From NCBI GenBank assembly GCA_031273045.1, contig JAISSQ010000166.1, positions 1-52,597 of the forward strand: a stretch of 52,597 nucleotides of DNA, given 5' to 3'. The notes beneath the pieces were generated by a model. It was not told where the DNA came from. It searched no databases and saw only the letters and a list, made by a program, of their open reading frames with translations. Positions 11,757 to 23,700 of the stretch are shown here, piece after piece (the first letter of the stretch is position 1; each line of letters begins with the position of its first letter). Both the position numbers and the translations under genes were made by a program. Origin of the DNA: Puniceicoccales bacterium. Lineage in GTDB: Bacteria > Verrucomicrobiota > Verrucomicrobiia > Opitutales > UBA953.

Positions 11757-14700
11757 TTAGAAGCGCACGCGGAAGGCGGCGTTGAAGTGGTGGGCGGTCT
11801 GGCGGTTGAAGTCGTATTCGAAGGTGTAGGCGGCGCGGAAGGTCCAGTTGTCGCCGAAGTCAATGTCCACGACGGGACCGAGTTGCATGGTTTCCAGCGC
11901 GGTCGAGGGAGCGTTCATGCGGAAGCCGCTGCCGGTGTCGCCGGTGAGGCGGGCGCGGACGGGGGCTTTGCGGTCGAGCAGTTCGTGGGTGTAGGAGGCG
12001 TCGAAGCCGAGGCGCAGGAGCCACGAGGAGCGGGTGGGAACGCGCCAGTTCAGCCCGAAGCCGACGCGCCCGCGCAGCGAGTCCTGCGTGATGGAGTCGT
12101 AGTCCCAGCCGATGACGACCGTCTCGCCGCCGGCACCGACGCCGGTGGCGGCGTAGAGCGGCGAGGAGAATTTCTCGATGTGCGCGCTGACGTATTCGAG
12201 GCCGGCGTAGGGGGTGAGGTGGACGCGGTTGTTGAACGAGAGGGCGAAGCCGCCGAAGAGCGAGCCGCCGAAGTCGTAGCCGTCGGGGCCGTGGCTGTCG
12301 CCGTCATGGAAGCCGCCGCCGACGGCGGTGTTCCGGTGCTTGAGTTCGTAGCCGTTGTAGGCGCCGAAGACGGACGCTTCCGCGAAGAAGATGTCGTCGA
12401 ACATGTAGGAGCCGTAGAACGTGATGCGGGCGGAGTCGAGTTGGGCGCGCTGGCCGCGCGAGCCGTAGCCGGCGTCGGCGCGGCCGTGGGAGTAGCCGAC
12501 GTTGAAGCCGAAGACGACGTCGGGGCCGAAGTTGGCGTCCAATCCTGCGACGGCTCCGTAGGCGGAGTAGTCGAACGGACGGTCGTTGCTGCCGCTGGCG
12601 GCGCCGTTCTTTTCGATGATGCCGGTGCCGAGGATGTAGCCCTGAACGTTGTCCTCCTTACCGTGGATTTTGCGGCCGAAGCGCAGCGATTCGAGGTGGG
12701 CGCGGAGGGTGTTCGTGGCGTCGTGCGCGATGCCGACGGGCATGGCGGTGAGGACGCCGAGCGTCGCCGGCGAGGCGTTCGCGAAGGCGTTCGCGCGGTC
12801 TGCGACGCCGTCGAGGGCGGAGATGAGCGCGAGGGCGGCGTCGCCGTAAGCGGTGTCGCTGAACGAGGAGGAGCCGCCGCCGGTGGCGATGCCGTCAATG
12901 TAGTTGAGGAAGCCGCCGAAGAGTTTGCGGTCGAGCGCGCCGAACAGGTCGTCGTGCCCGATTGCGAAGCGCAGCGTGAGCGCGCCGTCGCCCTTGTTGT
13001 AGGTCATCAACTTGCCGGTCTGGGTGGAGTAGGCGTTGCCGGCGTCGTCGAGCAGCGTGAGCGAGATGTTGCCGGTGGAGTAGTTGCCGTAGAGGTTGGC
13101 GGCGCCGGTGCCGCCGACGGGGTCCTCGTCCACGAGGAACGCGATTTCGCCGCGCTGGGCGAGTTTCTCGTAGAGCGAGCCGGGGATGCGCACTTCGAGC
13201 GTGGCGGCGTTGCCGAGGACGGCGTTGCCGGTGTAGCGCAGCGCGGAGAACGCATAGCCGTCGGCGGTCTCCGCCAGCGCGATGCGCAGCGCGCCTTCGC
13301 CGAGGAAGTTGCCTTCGACGCGCAGGGTTCCGGGAGCGGCGGCGGCGCCAAGGGCGGCGGCCTGCGCGCCGGCGCCGGTGTAGGAGTTCGCGTCGGTGCG
13401 CGGTTCGACGGTGCCGCCGAGCCGGACCTGCAAGTCGCCGCGCAGCGTGCCGGTGCCGTAAAGCGAGCCGCCGGCGTTGACGCGCAGCGTCTTGACGCTC
13501 ACTGCCGGCGACGCGCCGTCGTCGAAGGTGCCGTCGAGCCGCAGCGAGGCGTTCGAGGCGATGGCGAGTGTGCCGCCGAACGTGACGCCTTCGGGCACGG
13601 TGTAGGTGACGGCGGTGGCGCCGGCGGTGCTCGCGGGGGCGAGTTCGACGGTGCCGTCACCGGTGCCGAAGTTGGTGTTGAGGGCGACGCTCGCGTCGTT
13701 CGACCACACGCGCAGCACGCCTTCGCCGCGCGCGTCGAGCGTCGCGTCGCGCACGGTCTCGGAGAGCGACTTGGGCGGGAGCAGGTCGGCGCGGATGGAC
13801 AGCGTGCCCTTGCTGGCGAGCAGCGTGCCGTTGAACACGTCGTCGCCGCCGCTCTCGACAATGCTGTCGAACTCCAGCGTGCCGCCGCCGTCGTATTCGA
13901 CGACGCCGCCGCCCTGCGCGGGGTTCGCGGAGACGAGGGTGATGTTGTTGCCGGTGCGGCCGGACGCGACGCGCGTGAAGCGCAGCGTGGCGTCGGGGTC
14001 GAGCACGACGGTCACGGGGCGCGAGCCGTCGTTGAGCCGGCCGCCGGCGGCGCTCGTCGCGCTGCCGATTTGGACGACCGCGCCGCGGTTGATTCGCAGC
14101 GTTCCCTCGAAGTTGTTCGCCGAACTGGCGAGGATGATTTCTCCGTTGCCGTTCGCGTCGCCCCGCGCGTCGAGCGTCGCCGCCGAGTTGGCTGGGACGG
14201 TGATTGCGCGGGAGAAGGTGATGGCGCCGGTGCGCGAGGTGGCGAGCGTGGCGCCGCCCTCGATGGTGATGGCGGAGGCGACGTCGAGCGCGGCGCGGGT
14301 GTAGCGGCCGTCGCCGTCGCCGACGCTCAACACGCCTTCGCGGATGCTCACGTCGGCGGCGCCGTTGGCGGAGCCGTGGACGGAGAGCAGGCCGGTGAGT
14401 TGGGCGGTGCCGGCGCCGGTCTTGACGAGCGCGCCTTCGCCGACGACGGAGCCGACCTTCACGTTGCCGCCGGAGGCGGGGGCGAGTTCGAGCGCGGCGC
14501 CGCGCGCGACCTCGACGGCGGGCTTGTGCTCCTGCACGTGCCCCGTGCCGTCGGGCACGAACGCGCCGTCGCCGAGCCGCAGCGTGCCTTCGCTGACGGT
14601 CGTCTTGCCGCTGGCGGTGTTGTCGCCGAGCCACGTGGCGGTGCCGGCGCCGGTCTTCACCAACTCGCCGGTGCCGGTGAAATCGTTCCCGAACGTGAAG

Positions 14701-17700
14701 GAGTCCGCGCGGTTGAGTTCGACCCGCGCGTTGTTCTCGACGGCGGCGGTGCCGAGCGTGCCGGCGCCGTCGAGCGCGAGGACGCCTTCGCTCACGCGGA
14801 CGACGCCGCGCAGCGAGTCGTTCGAGGCGGAGATGTTGAGCGCGCCGGTGCCGCGCTTCTCGAAGACGGAGGCGGGGACGGCGGTGGTGGCGATGTTGCC
14901 GTATTGGTCGTAGGTCGCGGGGATGCCGGGCTGCCCGTCAATCACGGCGGCGAAGGTCGAGCCGCCGGTGGTGCCGTTGATTTCGACGACGAACTCGGCG
15001 CCGGCCTCGACGATGATGCGCGCCTGCGGCGGGGTCGGGACGGAGTTCGCGCCGCCGCCGAGGATGAGTTCGCCCTCCGAGACGCGCACGACGCCGTTCA
15101 GCCCGCTCGCGTCGCCGGTGAGCGCGAGTGTGCCGGCGCCGACCTTCGTCAGCGAAAGCGTCACGCCGCTGCCGGCGACGATGTTGCCGGCGAACTCGGT
15201 GATTTCGCCGGCGATGCCCAGCGAGCCGATTTCAAAGGTCTTCCGGCCGTAGATGTCGCTCGTGAGCGTGCTGCCGGCGACGCCGGCGAGGTTGCCGATT
15301 TTCACGGTGCTCTCGCCGCTGATGCCGGTCTGGACGAGCGAGGCGTTGGCGGAGGTGAGGTTGAACGCGGTGCCGGAAAGGTCGGAGACGGCGGCGACGG
15401 AGATGTTCTCCGGCGTCGTGTCCACGAGCAGTTTGCCGGAGGCGACCTCGAAGGCGCCGTGGTAGCCCGCGAAGCGCGTTCCGGTGCCGTTGTCTTTCAA
15501 CCGCAGCGCGGCGCTGCCGGTCTTGACGAGCGTCGCGCCGCCGCCGGCGTTGCTGATGATTTCGCCCGCGAGGACGAACTCGCCGGCACCGTCACCGGAG
15601 TCAATTTCGACGTGCGCGCCGTCGAACACGATGAGCGTGTTGGAAATGGTGCGGGTCTCGGCGAGCGTGGTCTTAGTGGCGCGCGCGAGGATGCCGCCGG
15701 CGAGGATGACGGCGTCCGCGCCCAGCGCGCGGTCGTCGCCGACGGCGAGCGTTCCGGCGTCGAGTTCGACGCCCACGGCGAGTCCGAAGCGTTCCTTGCT
15801 GCCGGAGAAGTCGTTCGCGCCGTAGAGCGTGAGCCGTCCCGTGCCGCGCTTGATGATGTAGCCCTTGCCGGTGATGGCGCCGCCGCTGACCGAGTAGTCG
15901 AGCGCGCTGTTGTCGAAGGTGACGGCGCCAATGTCCACGCCGGCGGGGGCGACGGTGACGTCGCTGCCGGCGGCGGTGTCGTCGAACAGCGCGGTTCCGA
16001 ACGCGGGGTAGGAGGTGAAGTTGTGCGAGGGGTCGAGGAAGTTGGCGTCGGTCGTTTCGACCGACCAGACGGACTGCGAGGTGCCGAGACCTCCGCCCGC
16101 CCAGACGCGCGTGCCGGTGAGCGCGTCGCTGGTGATTTGGAGGTTCACCCAGCCGTCGAGTTTGAGGTCGCGCTGCGAGGCGGCGCCTTCGTCGAGCGTG
16201 ACGGTTCCGGCGTAGGTTTCGGTGATGGCGTAGTCGTAGTCGAGGCCGAGCGAGAGATTTTCGGGCAGGATGATGCTGTCGAGTTTGTAGTCGCCCTCGG
16301 CGTAGTGGATGAGGGCGTATTCGACGGGCGCGCCCGCGCTGCCGGGCTGGATGGCGTTCGCCACGAGTTCGGGGCGCAGCGTGAGTTTCGCCGTGCCGTC
16401 AATGACGAGGCGGCCGACGTCGAGCACGGACGAGGCGTTGCCGGCGCTGGGCGCAGCGGGGTCGGCGTTCTCGTAGCGGTTGAGGGCGAACACGAACTCG
16501 CTGTCGCCGCTCACGCGGACGGTGCCGAGGTTCTCGGTGATGATGCTCTCCTGCTTCACGACGCGCGCGGTGTGGGTCTCGACCTCGTGCGTGGTGGCGT
16601 CCGTCGTCGTCCACGTGTAGGTGATGATGTCGCGCACGGCGTAGCGGGACGCGACGCCCTCTCCGGCGGAGAAGAGCGGCTCGACCTCGCCGCCGGCGGT
16701 GCCGTCGCCAGCGGTGGTGGTCTCGATGACGACGCTCGCGACGGTGCGAAGCCCCGTGGTGCCGTCGGTGGGGACGCCCAGCGCGGCGCGCTTCTCGGCG
16801 ATTTGCGCGTCGGTGAGCGCCTCGCCGGTGTCGGGTTCGGTGACGGCGCCGCGCGCGCGCAGGTAGAACGTGTCCGCGATGTCGGACTTGTCGCCGACGG
16901 TCAGCGTGCCGCCGTTGAAGACGAAGTCGCCGCGCAGGTCGGCGGTGCGCAGCGAGTCAACGAGCGCGTCGCGCATTCCGGCGACCGCCTCGTCGAAGGT
17001 GACGGCGCGGGTCTTGTCTTCGCCGTTGGCGAGTTTCTCCGGCTGGCCGTTTTCGCCGATGACGACGCGGTCGGCGAGTATCGCGGACGCGGCGGAGATG
17101 TCGGGCGCGGTGAACGCTCGGTAGGCGCTGCCGGCGGAGAGGGTCTGCATGCCGCCGGCGGTGCCGAATGTCCACGCGTAGCCGGCGGGCGTGATGTCGA
17201 GTTGCGCGCCGTTGCCGACCGCGATGTCCGCCGCGTAGCGCGGGCGCGCCATGTTGTGGGCGACGCGCAGGATGCCGCCGCTGACGAGCACGCTGCCGGT
17301 GATGTTCACCGCGCCGTCGTAGCGGACGCCGCCGCCGCCGTTGTCGGTCGCCGTCGCGTAAAGCACGAGGACGCCCTCGCCCGCTTTCTCGAAGTTGAAC
17401 GCCGCCTTGCCGGTCTCGCCGATGGTGACGCGGTTGAGCGTGCCGGTGAGTTCCTCGCGCGCCGTTGACTCGTTCACCGGCGCTTCGGGCGAAAGGCCGC
17501 TGGCGGTCTTGTAATAGGTGCCGCCCTCGGCGACGACCCACGTGAGCGTGGGCAACGCGCCGCCGGCGGTGTTGATGACCGCGCTGCCGGCGCCGCCGCT
17601 GCCCAGCGAGAGGTCCGCGACCGTCTGGTTGTGCCCGTTCAGGTCGAGCCGGCCGGTCACCGAATTGCCGCCAAGGATGACGCTCGTGCCGGTGACGATG

Positions 17701-20700
17701 GTGCCGGCGACGATGTCGCCGGATTCGTTGATGTAGTCCGGCGTGTCGAGCACCACCGGCAGCGCGTTGTCGGCGCCGAGTTTGAGCACGCCGGCGGAAA
17801 TCGTGGTGCCGCCGGTGTATTTGTTGCGGCCGAGCGGGTTCGAGGCGGAGCCGGTCGGGCCGTAGTCGAGGACCCACGTGCCGGCGCCGAGCTTCACGAG
17901 CGCGGTCTTCGCCGCGAGGCGCCATTCGGGGTCGGTCAGCGCGACGGCGAGGGTGTTCTCGACAAGTCCGGTCGCGGTCGTCGCGCCGGTGCCGTTGCCG
18001 CCGAGCGTGAGGGAGTAGTCGTTGCCGGTGGAGCCGACTGCCGAGCCGAACGAGACGCCGCCTGTGAGCACCGCCGCGCCGCCGTTGGCTTCGATGGTCG
18101 CGCCCGACCCTTGCAGGAAGAGCGAGTGCGCCGCGCCGAGGCGCGTCACGTCGCCGGCGGGGGTGTCGAGCCGCAGCGTGCCGTCCGCCAGCGCGATGCG
18201 CGCGTTGCCGAAAACGTCGTTGCCGGCGACGCCGTCGCCGCGCACGGGCTTGGTGGCGACGAGCGTCGCGCCGTTCTCGGCGCGGAAGACGCCGGTGGTG
18301 GTGTTGAACTGGTTCGTGACCTCCAGCACGCCGTTGGGGACGGTGATGCTGGCGCTGCCGGTGATGAGCGCGTCGAGCAGTGTGCGCGTGGACGTGCCGT
18401 CAACCGTTTCGGGCGCGCCGGCGTTGCCTTTCACTATCGCGGTGCCGTAGCCGGTGATGGTGCCGCCGCCGGCGAGGATGTTGAAGGTCTGGACGACGAG
18501 GTTGCCGTTGAGGTTGAGCGTCGCGCCGTCCGCCAGCGTGAGGTGCGCGCCCAACTGCGCCTCCTCAAAACTGGTGCCGGTGCCGAGCACGTCCTTCAGC
18601 CGCTCGCTGATGTCGAGGCGCAGCGTCACGCCGTCGCCGACGACGATGCGGGCGGCGACCTTGGTTCCGATGGTCTCGGAGAATTCGGGGACGGCGGAGA
18701 GGGTCTCGTCAACGTCGAGGGTGTCGGGGTCGTCCGCGACGGCGGCGACGGCGGGGGCGGTGACGGTGCCGCCGCGCACGGTGAAGACGGGACCGCCGGT
18801 GACGTCGGGGTCGAAGGTGCCTTCCGGCGCGCTGGCGAGGGTGAGCGTGGCGGTGTCGCCGGTGCCGGCGGCTTGGGTGACGCGGGAGAGTTGCGTGGCG
18901 CCGGCGGTGGCGATGGAGGCGTTCGCGGAGAAGGTGAGGTCGGGGAGCGTGCCGCCGCCGACGCTGTCGAGGACCGCGCCGAGGCGCAGTCCGGTGGCGG
19001 TGTCGGTCGCGCCTTCGCCGGCGATGGCGAACGCGGTGGGGAATTTCTCGACGCCGGTGAGGGCGTAGGCGCGCGCGCCGGTGGTGGCGTTGGTGATTTG
19101 GAGGACGGCGCGGGCGGTGGTCGCCGCGTCGTCGCCGTAGTTGCCGCCGGCGATGTCGAAGGTGCCGGCGACGCCGGCGACGCTCTCGACGGTCGCGCTT
19201 CTCGGCGTTCCCAGCGCGGCGGGGTCGGGGACGCGCAGGATGCCTTCGCTGACGATGAGCGCGCCGGTCTGCGTGTTGGCGGCGGCGCCGGCGGCGAGGG
19301 CGAGCGTCTGGACGCCGTCGCCGCGCTTGGTGATGTTGAGCGGGCCGTCGGGTCCGTCCGCGAGTGTGCCGAGGAACTCATAGTCGCCGCCGGCGCGGGG
19401 CGCGATGACGAGCGTCGCGGGGCTGTCGCCAACGGCGTCGAACGTGGTGCCGTCCGGCTCGTAGGTGTTGTTGTCGCGAACGCTGGCGACGAGGCCGTCG
19501 CCGGTGAGGCCGCCGACGGTCACTTCCGCCGCGTCGAGCAGGAAGCGCGCGCCGGCGGCGACTTCCACCGAGCCGCCGTTCGAGGAGCCGCCGGTGGCGA
19601 AGGTGTTCGCGGCGACAAGCGCACCTTCGGCGACGCGCGCGCCGCCGGTGGCGTTGCTCGCGCCTTCAAGGCGGAGGACGCCGCCGCCGCGCTTCACGAG
19701 TGTGCCCGCGCCGCTCGCGCTGCCGGTGAGTGTGAGTTTGCCGGCGGTGACTTCGCCGGTGGCGGGGTCGGTGAACGCGGCGACGCGGATTTCCGCCTCC
19801 TCCGCGTCGTAGCGCAGCGGGTTGGCGAGCGTGAACGTCGCCGGCGCCGCCGCGAGTTGCGCGTAGGCGGTGATGGCGTTCGTCGTCGGGTGGACGTGCA
19901 ACGGGGCGGCGGCGAGGAGGACGCCGCCGGCGAAGGTGATGGCGCCGGTTCCCAGCGCGCCGGCTTCGGAGACGGCGAGCGCGCCGCCGACGAGCGTGGT
20001 GCCGCCGGTGTAGGTGTTGCCGCCGGCGATGTGCCACAGTCCGGTGCCTTCCTTCACGAGGGAGAGCGCGGCGAGGGTCGAGGCGTTGTCGCCCGCGCGG
20101 TCGGCGAGTTTGATGGCGAGGACGCCGCCGGCGGTGACGCCAGCGCCGGCGGTGTCGTCGTTCGCGCCGAGGACATCGCCGTCGGCGGTCAGAACGCCGG
20201 TGCCGGCGTTGCCGCGCAGGGTGAGGGCGCGCGCGCCGCCGCCGAGGAGGGTGACGGTCTTGCTGGCGGCGGTGACTTGGGTGGCGGAGGAGGCGTTCGC
20301 GCCGCCTTTGAAGAGGAAGCGCGAGCCGGGCAGGAGCGGGTTCGCGGCGATGGCGGTCGTCGCTTCGAGGAAGGCACCGGCGGCGCCGATTGCGAAGGCG
20401 CGGTCGGTCTGCGCCTGCGCGTAGTATTCCGCCGCCGGCGCGAGGATGAGGCCGCCGCCGTTGAGGGTGATGGAGGTGTCCGAGGCGCCGGCGCCGATGA
20501 GCGAGGCCTGTCCGGCGGCGCCGATGAGTTGGGCTTTTCCGGCGTTCGTGTCGCCCAGCAACTTGATTGCGCCGCCTTGGACGAGGACGGTGCCGCGAAA
20601 ATCGTTCAGGCCGGCGCTGCTCTCGGAGCGGGTGATGACGAGCGTGCCCGCGCCCTGCTTGGTCAGCGAGGTGTGGTCGCCGGTGATGTGGCCGCCGGTG

Positions 20701-23700
20701 AGTTGGAAGGTGTAGGTCTTCGTGTTGTTCACGAGGACGGAGAACGGTTCGACGTTCTCGGCGACGAGGACGACGTGGTTGGCGTCGGAGTTGATGTGCA
20801 CGTCGTCGAAAATCACCGCCGATTTTTCGATGACGGCGGTCGAGGCGTCGGCGTCGTGCGTGTAGATGGTGTAGGAGCCGTTGTCGTCAATCCACACGGG
20901 GCCGCTGCCGGCGCTCTCGCCCCATTTGTTGGCGCCGGTGGCGTTGCCGGGCGCCCAGTAGAGCACCTGCGAGACGGTCTCGATGCTCACGACGATGCTG
21001 GTGCCGGTGCCGGTGGAGAGGGTGATGTTGGCGCGGTTCGCGTTCTGGGTCTCCGAGAGGTCGAGTTCAAACGATTCGAGGAGGTTGCCGGTGGGGACGA
21101 TCGCCTTAATCAGCGTGAAGTTGCCGCCGCCGAGGGTGGTGACGTCGCCGCCGACGAGTTTGATGTAGTTGGTGCCGGTGGCGGTGAAGGAGCCGGTGAC
21201 CTCAAGGTAGTCCGTGTCAACGACGCCGTTGTAGTCCTCGCCGAACTGCAGTTCGAGGGTGGCGTTGTTGAAGGTGATGTTCGAGACGATGGCGTGCTCG
21301 CGGACTGCGGGGCTGGCGTTGTGGCCGATTTTGAGCGTGTGCCCGTCGGTGACGATGAACTGGGGCGGGGTGGCGGTGGGAACGTCCACGGTGACCGCGA
21401 GCACGGCGGGCGTGGCATCGTTCTCGCCGCCGATGACGGACACGCCGTCGCCGGCGAGCGTGAGCGACTGTCCGTAGGAGTTGCGCAACTTCAACTGCGC
21501 GCCGGCGGCAATCTGGAGCGACGAAATGGTGAAGGGCGACTTCTCGGTGATTTCGAGGACGCCCTCCTCGACGCGGATGTCGCCGGTGAACAGGTTCAGG
21601 CCGGCGGTGATGGAGACGGTCGCGCTGCCCGCTTTGGCGAGGGTGCCGGTGCCGCCGATTTTCTCGGCGGTGGCGAAGTCAACGGTGCGGTCGAAGAGCA
21701 GCGTGCCGGCGTCGCCGATTTGGACGGCGGTGTCGTAGGTGCTGCGGGGGTTGAGCGCGGTGCTCTGGTCGGTGAACGCGACGGTGCCTTCGGCGATGTT
21801 CGTCGTGCCGCCGAAATTCCACGTGCCGACGATGATGGTGCCGGTGCCGACCTTGTTGAGAGTCACCAAGCCGAAGCCGCGGGTCTCGCTTTGCTGGTGG
21901 TTGAGGATGACATTGGAGGTGTCGAGAACGGCGTCGCCCTGAACGTCAATGGTGACGCTCGTGGCGGCGGTGCCGGTGAGGGAACCGAGACCGACCTGAC
22001 CATACCATGCGGTAGCCCATGCGGCAGGGGTCGAACCGCCGGCGGGTGGCGCGTAAGACGGGTTGCCGGAGAGCAGGTAGGAAGTGGTCTCATGCGCGCC
22101 GGTGGCAGGGTTGTCCCACGACTTCACGGTGAGGGACGTGACGATGTTTAGGGCATGCCAGTCGGCGTTGATGCCGCCGCCCGTCAGGGCGGTGCCCGCT
22201 TCAAGGGTCAGGTTGGCGATGGGCACCCAACCGAGGCCGTAAAGTTCGCCGCCGGTGACGGTCACGGGGGCGGTAATCGTCACATCGGCGCGTGGCGCAC
22301 CCTGACTTCCGATGGTCATCACAGCGCCTGACTCGACCTGCACGGAGCGGACATTCTTAAAGAAGCCGTGGGTGTTGGTGTAATTGAGTTCGTAGAAATT
22401 GCCACCGGTGGAACCTGTGCAACGAATGTGGAAAATGCCATCTTTGACGATGACATCCCCGGACGGACCGCCGGCGTTCGCGGGCAAGTTCAGCACAAGC
22501 ATGCCCGGACCTTCCTTGACGAGCGTCAGCGGAACACTGGTGGTGTCGAGGATGGGGCTGGAGATAAACAATATCTCGTCGGTCGCTGTAATGGGGTTCC
22601 ACGACGCACCGTAAACGTCAACGCCGCCGGGAACGAGTCGGCTCCCTTCGCCGGTGCCGACGGTGTCAATGACGAGCGTTCCCGTGCTTGAAGTGATTTT
22701 CCCACCGGAGACGAAACTGTTGGCTAGGTCGTTCGCGGTGGTCGGCGATGCGTAGGACGTTATGCGCGAGGTGTCGAGGGTGCCGGACAGACGCAGACCG
22801 TTCCACAGTTCGATTCCCTTGATTTTTGTGGTGCCGGTAGCGGCAATCTGGTTCGCAGCAGTGGTTCCTCCGGCGATATCGAAAACGAACGAGGCGTTGC
22901 TCCAATCCACGTCACTGGTGCCACCGATAGTTGCCGTAGCCGTCGCAGAATTGGGCAGGAGGACGACGCCGGAGAAGGAATTCTCCGAGCCGTAGAGTGT
23001 AATACCCTTTGTCCAAGTTCCGCCGCCCCAACCAAGGACAAGCAAGCCGTTGCCGCTGACGTTGCCGTAAAGACGCGCTTCCCACTGTCCGCCAGAATTA
23101 CTGGCGTAATGCCCCCAATCGCTGGAGTTTCCGATGACGCCGTTTTTGCCGATGAAGGCAAGAGGGGCGTCAACTACGATGTCATTGTAGAGGATGTGCG
23201 GAACCTTGGGACGCTGTTGGGGACTGCTCTGCAAGCCGCCGTTGGGGTTGTCGTAGTTGACGCCCGCGAAGACGATTGCCGGCGGCGCGGTCAGGGAGGT
23301 GGTGTCGCCGATGCCGAGGGTTATGGGACCCGTTCCGAAGACGGTGTAGTTGTAGTAGGTGCCGATGGAAACGCTGGAACCGGAAGTCCAAGCGGGGTTC
23401 TGGACGAAATACCATTCTTCGCGGAACTCGCCCTCCGCGATGATGGTGCCGCCAGTGTGGGTATTGTTCACGCGCCCCTCGACCCAACCGGTGCCTTTCT
23501 TCGTGACGACCGCGCCGCCGGCGATGGCGTTGGGACCGGCGGGGTTGCCGGTGGTGTTGGCGGACAGGGTGTAATTGTGCCCGCTGTCGGTGTAGAATGT
23601 CGCCGCGAGGGGCTTCACCTCGCCGGAAATTACGATGCTCTGGCTGGAAGCGAGGACGGGGAAAATCGCCAGCGAGCCGTTCACGAACGCGGACGAGTTG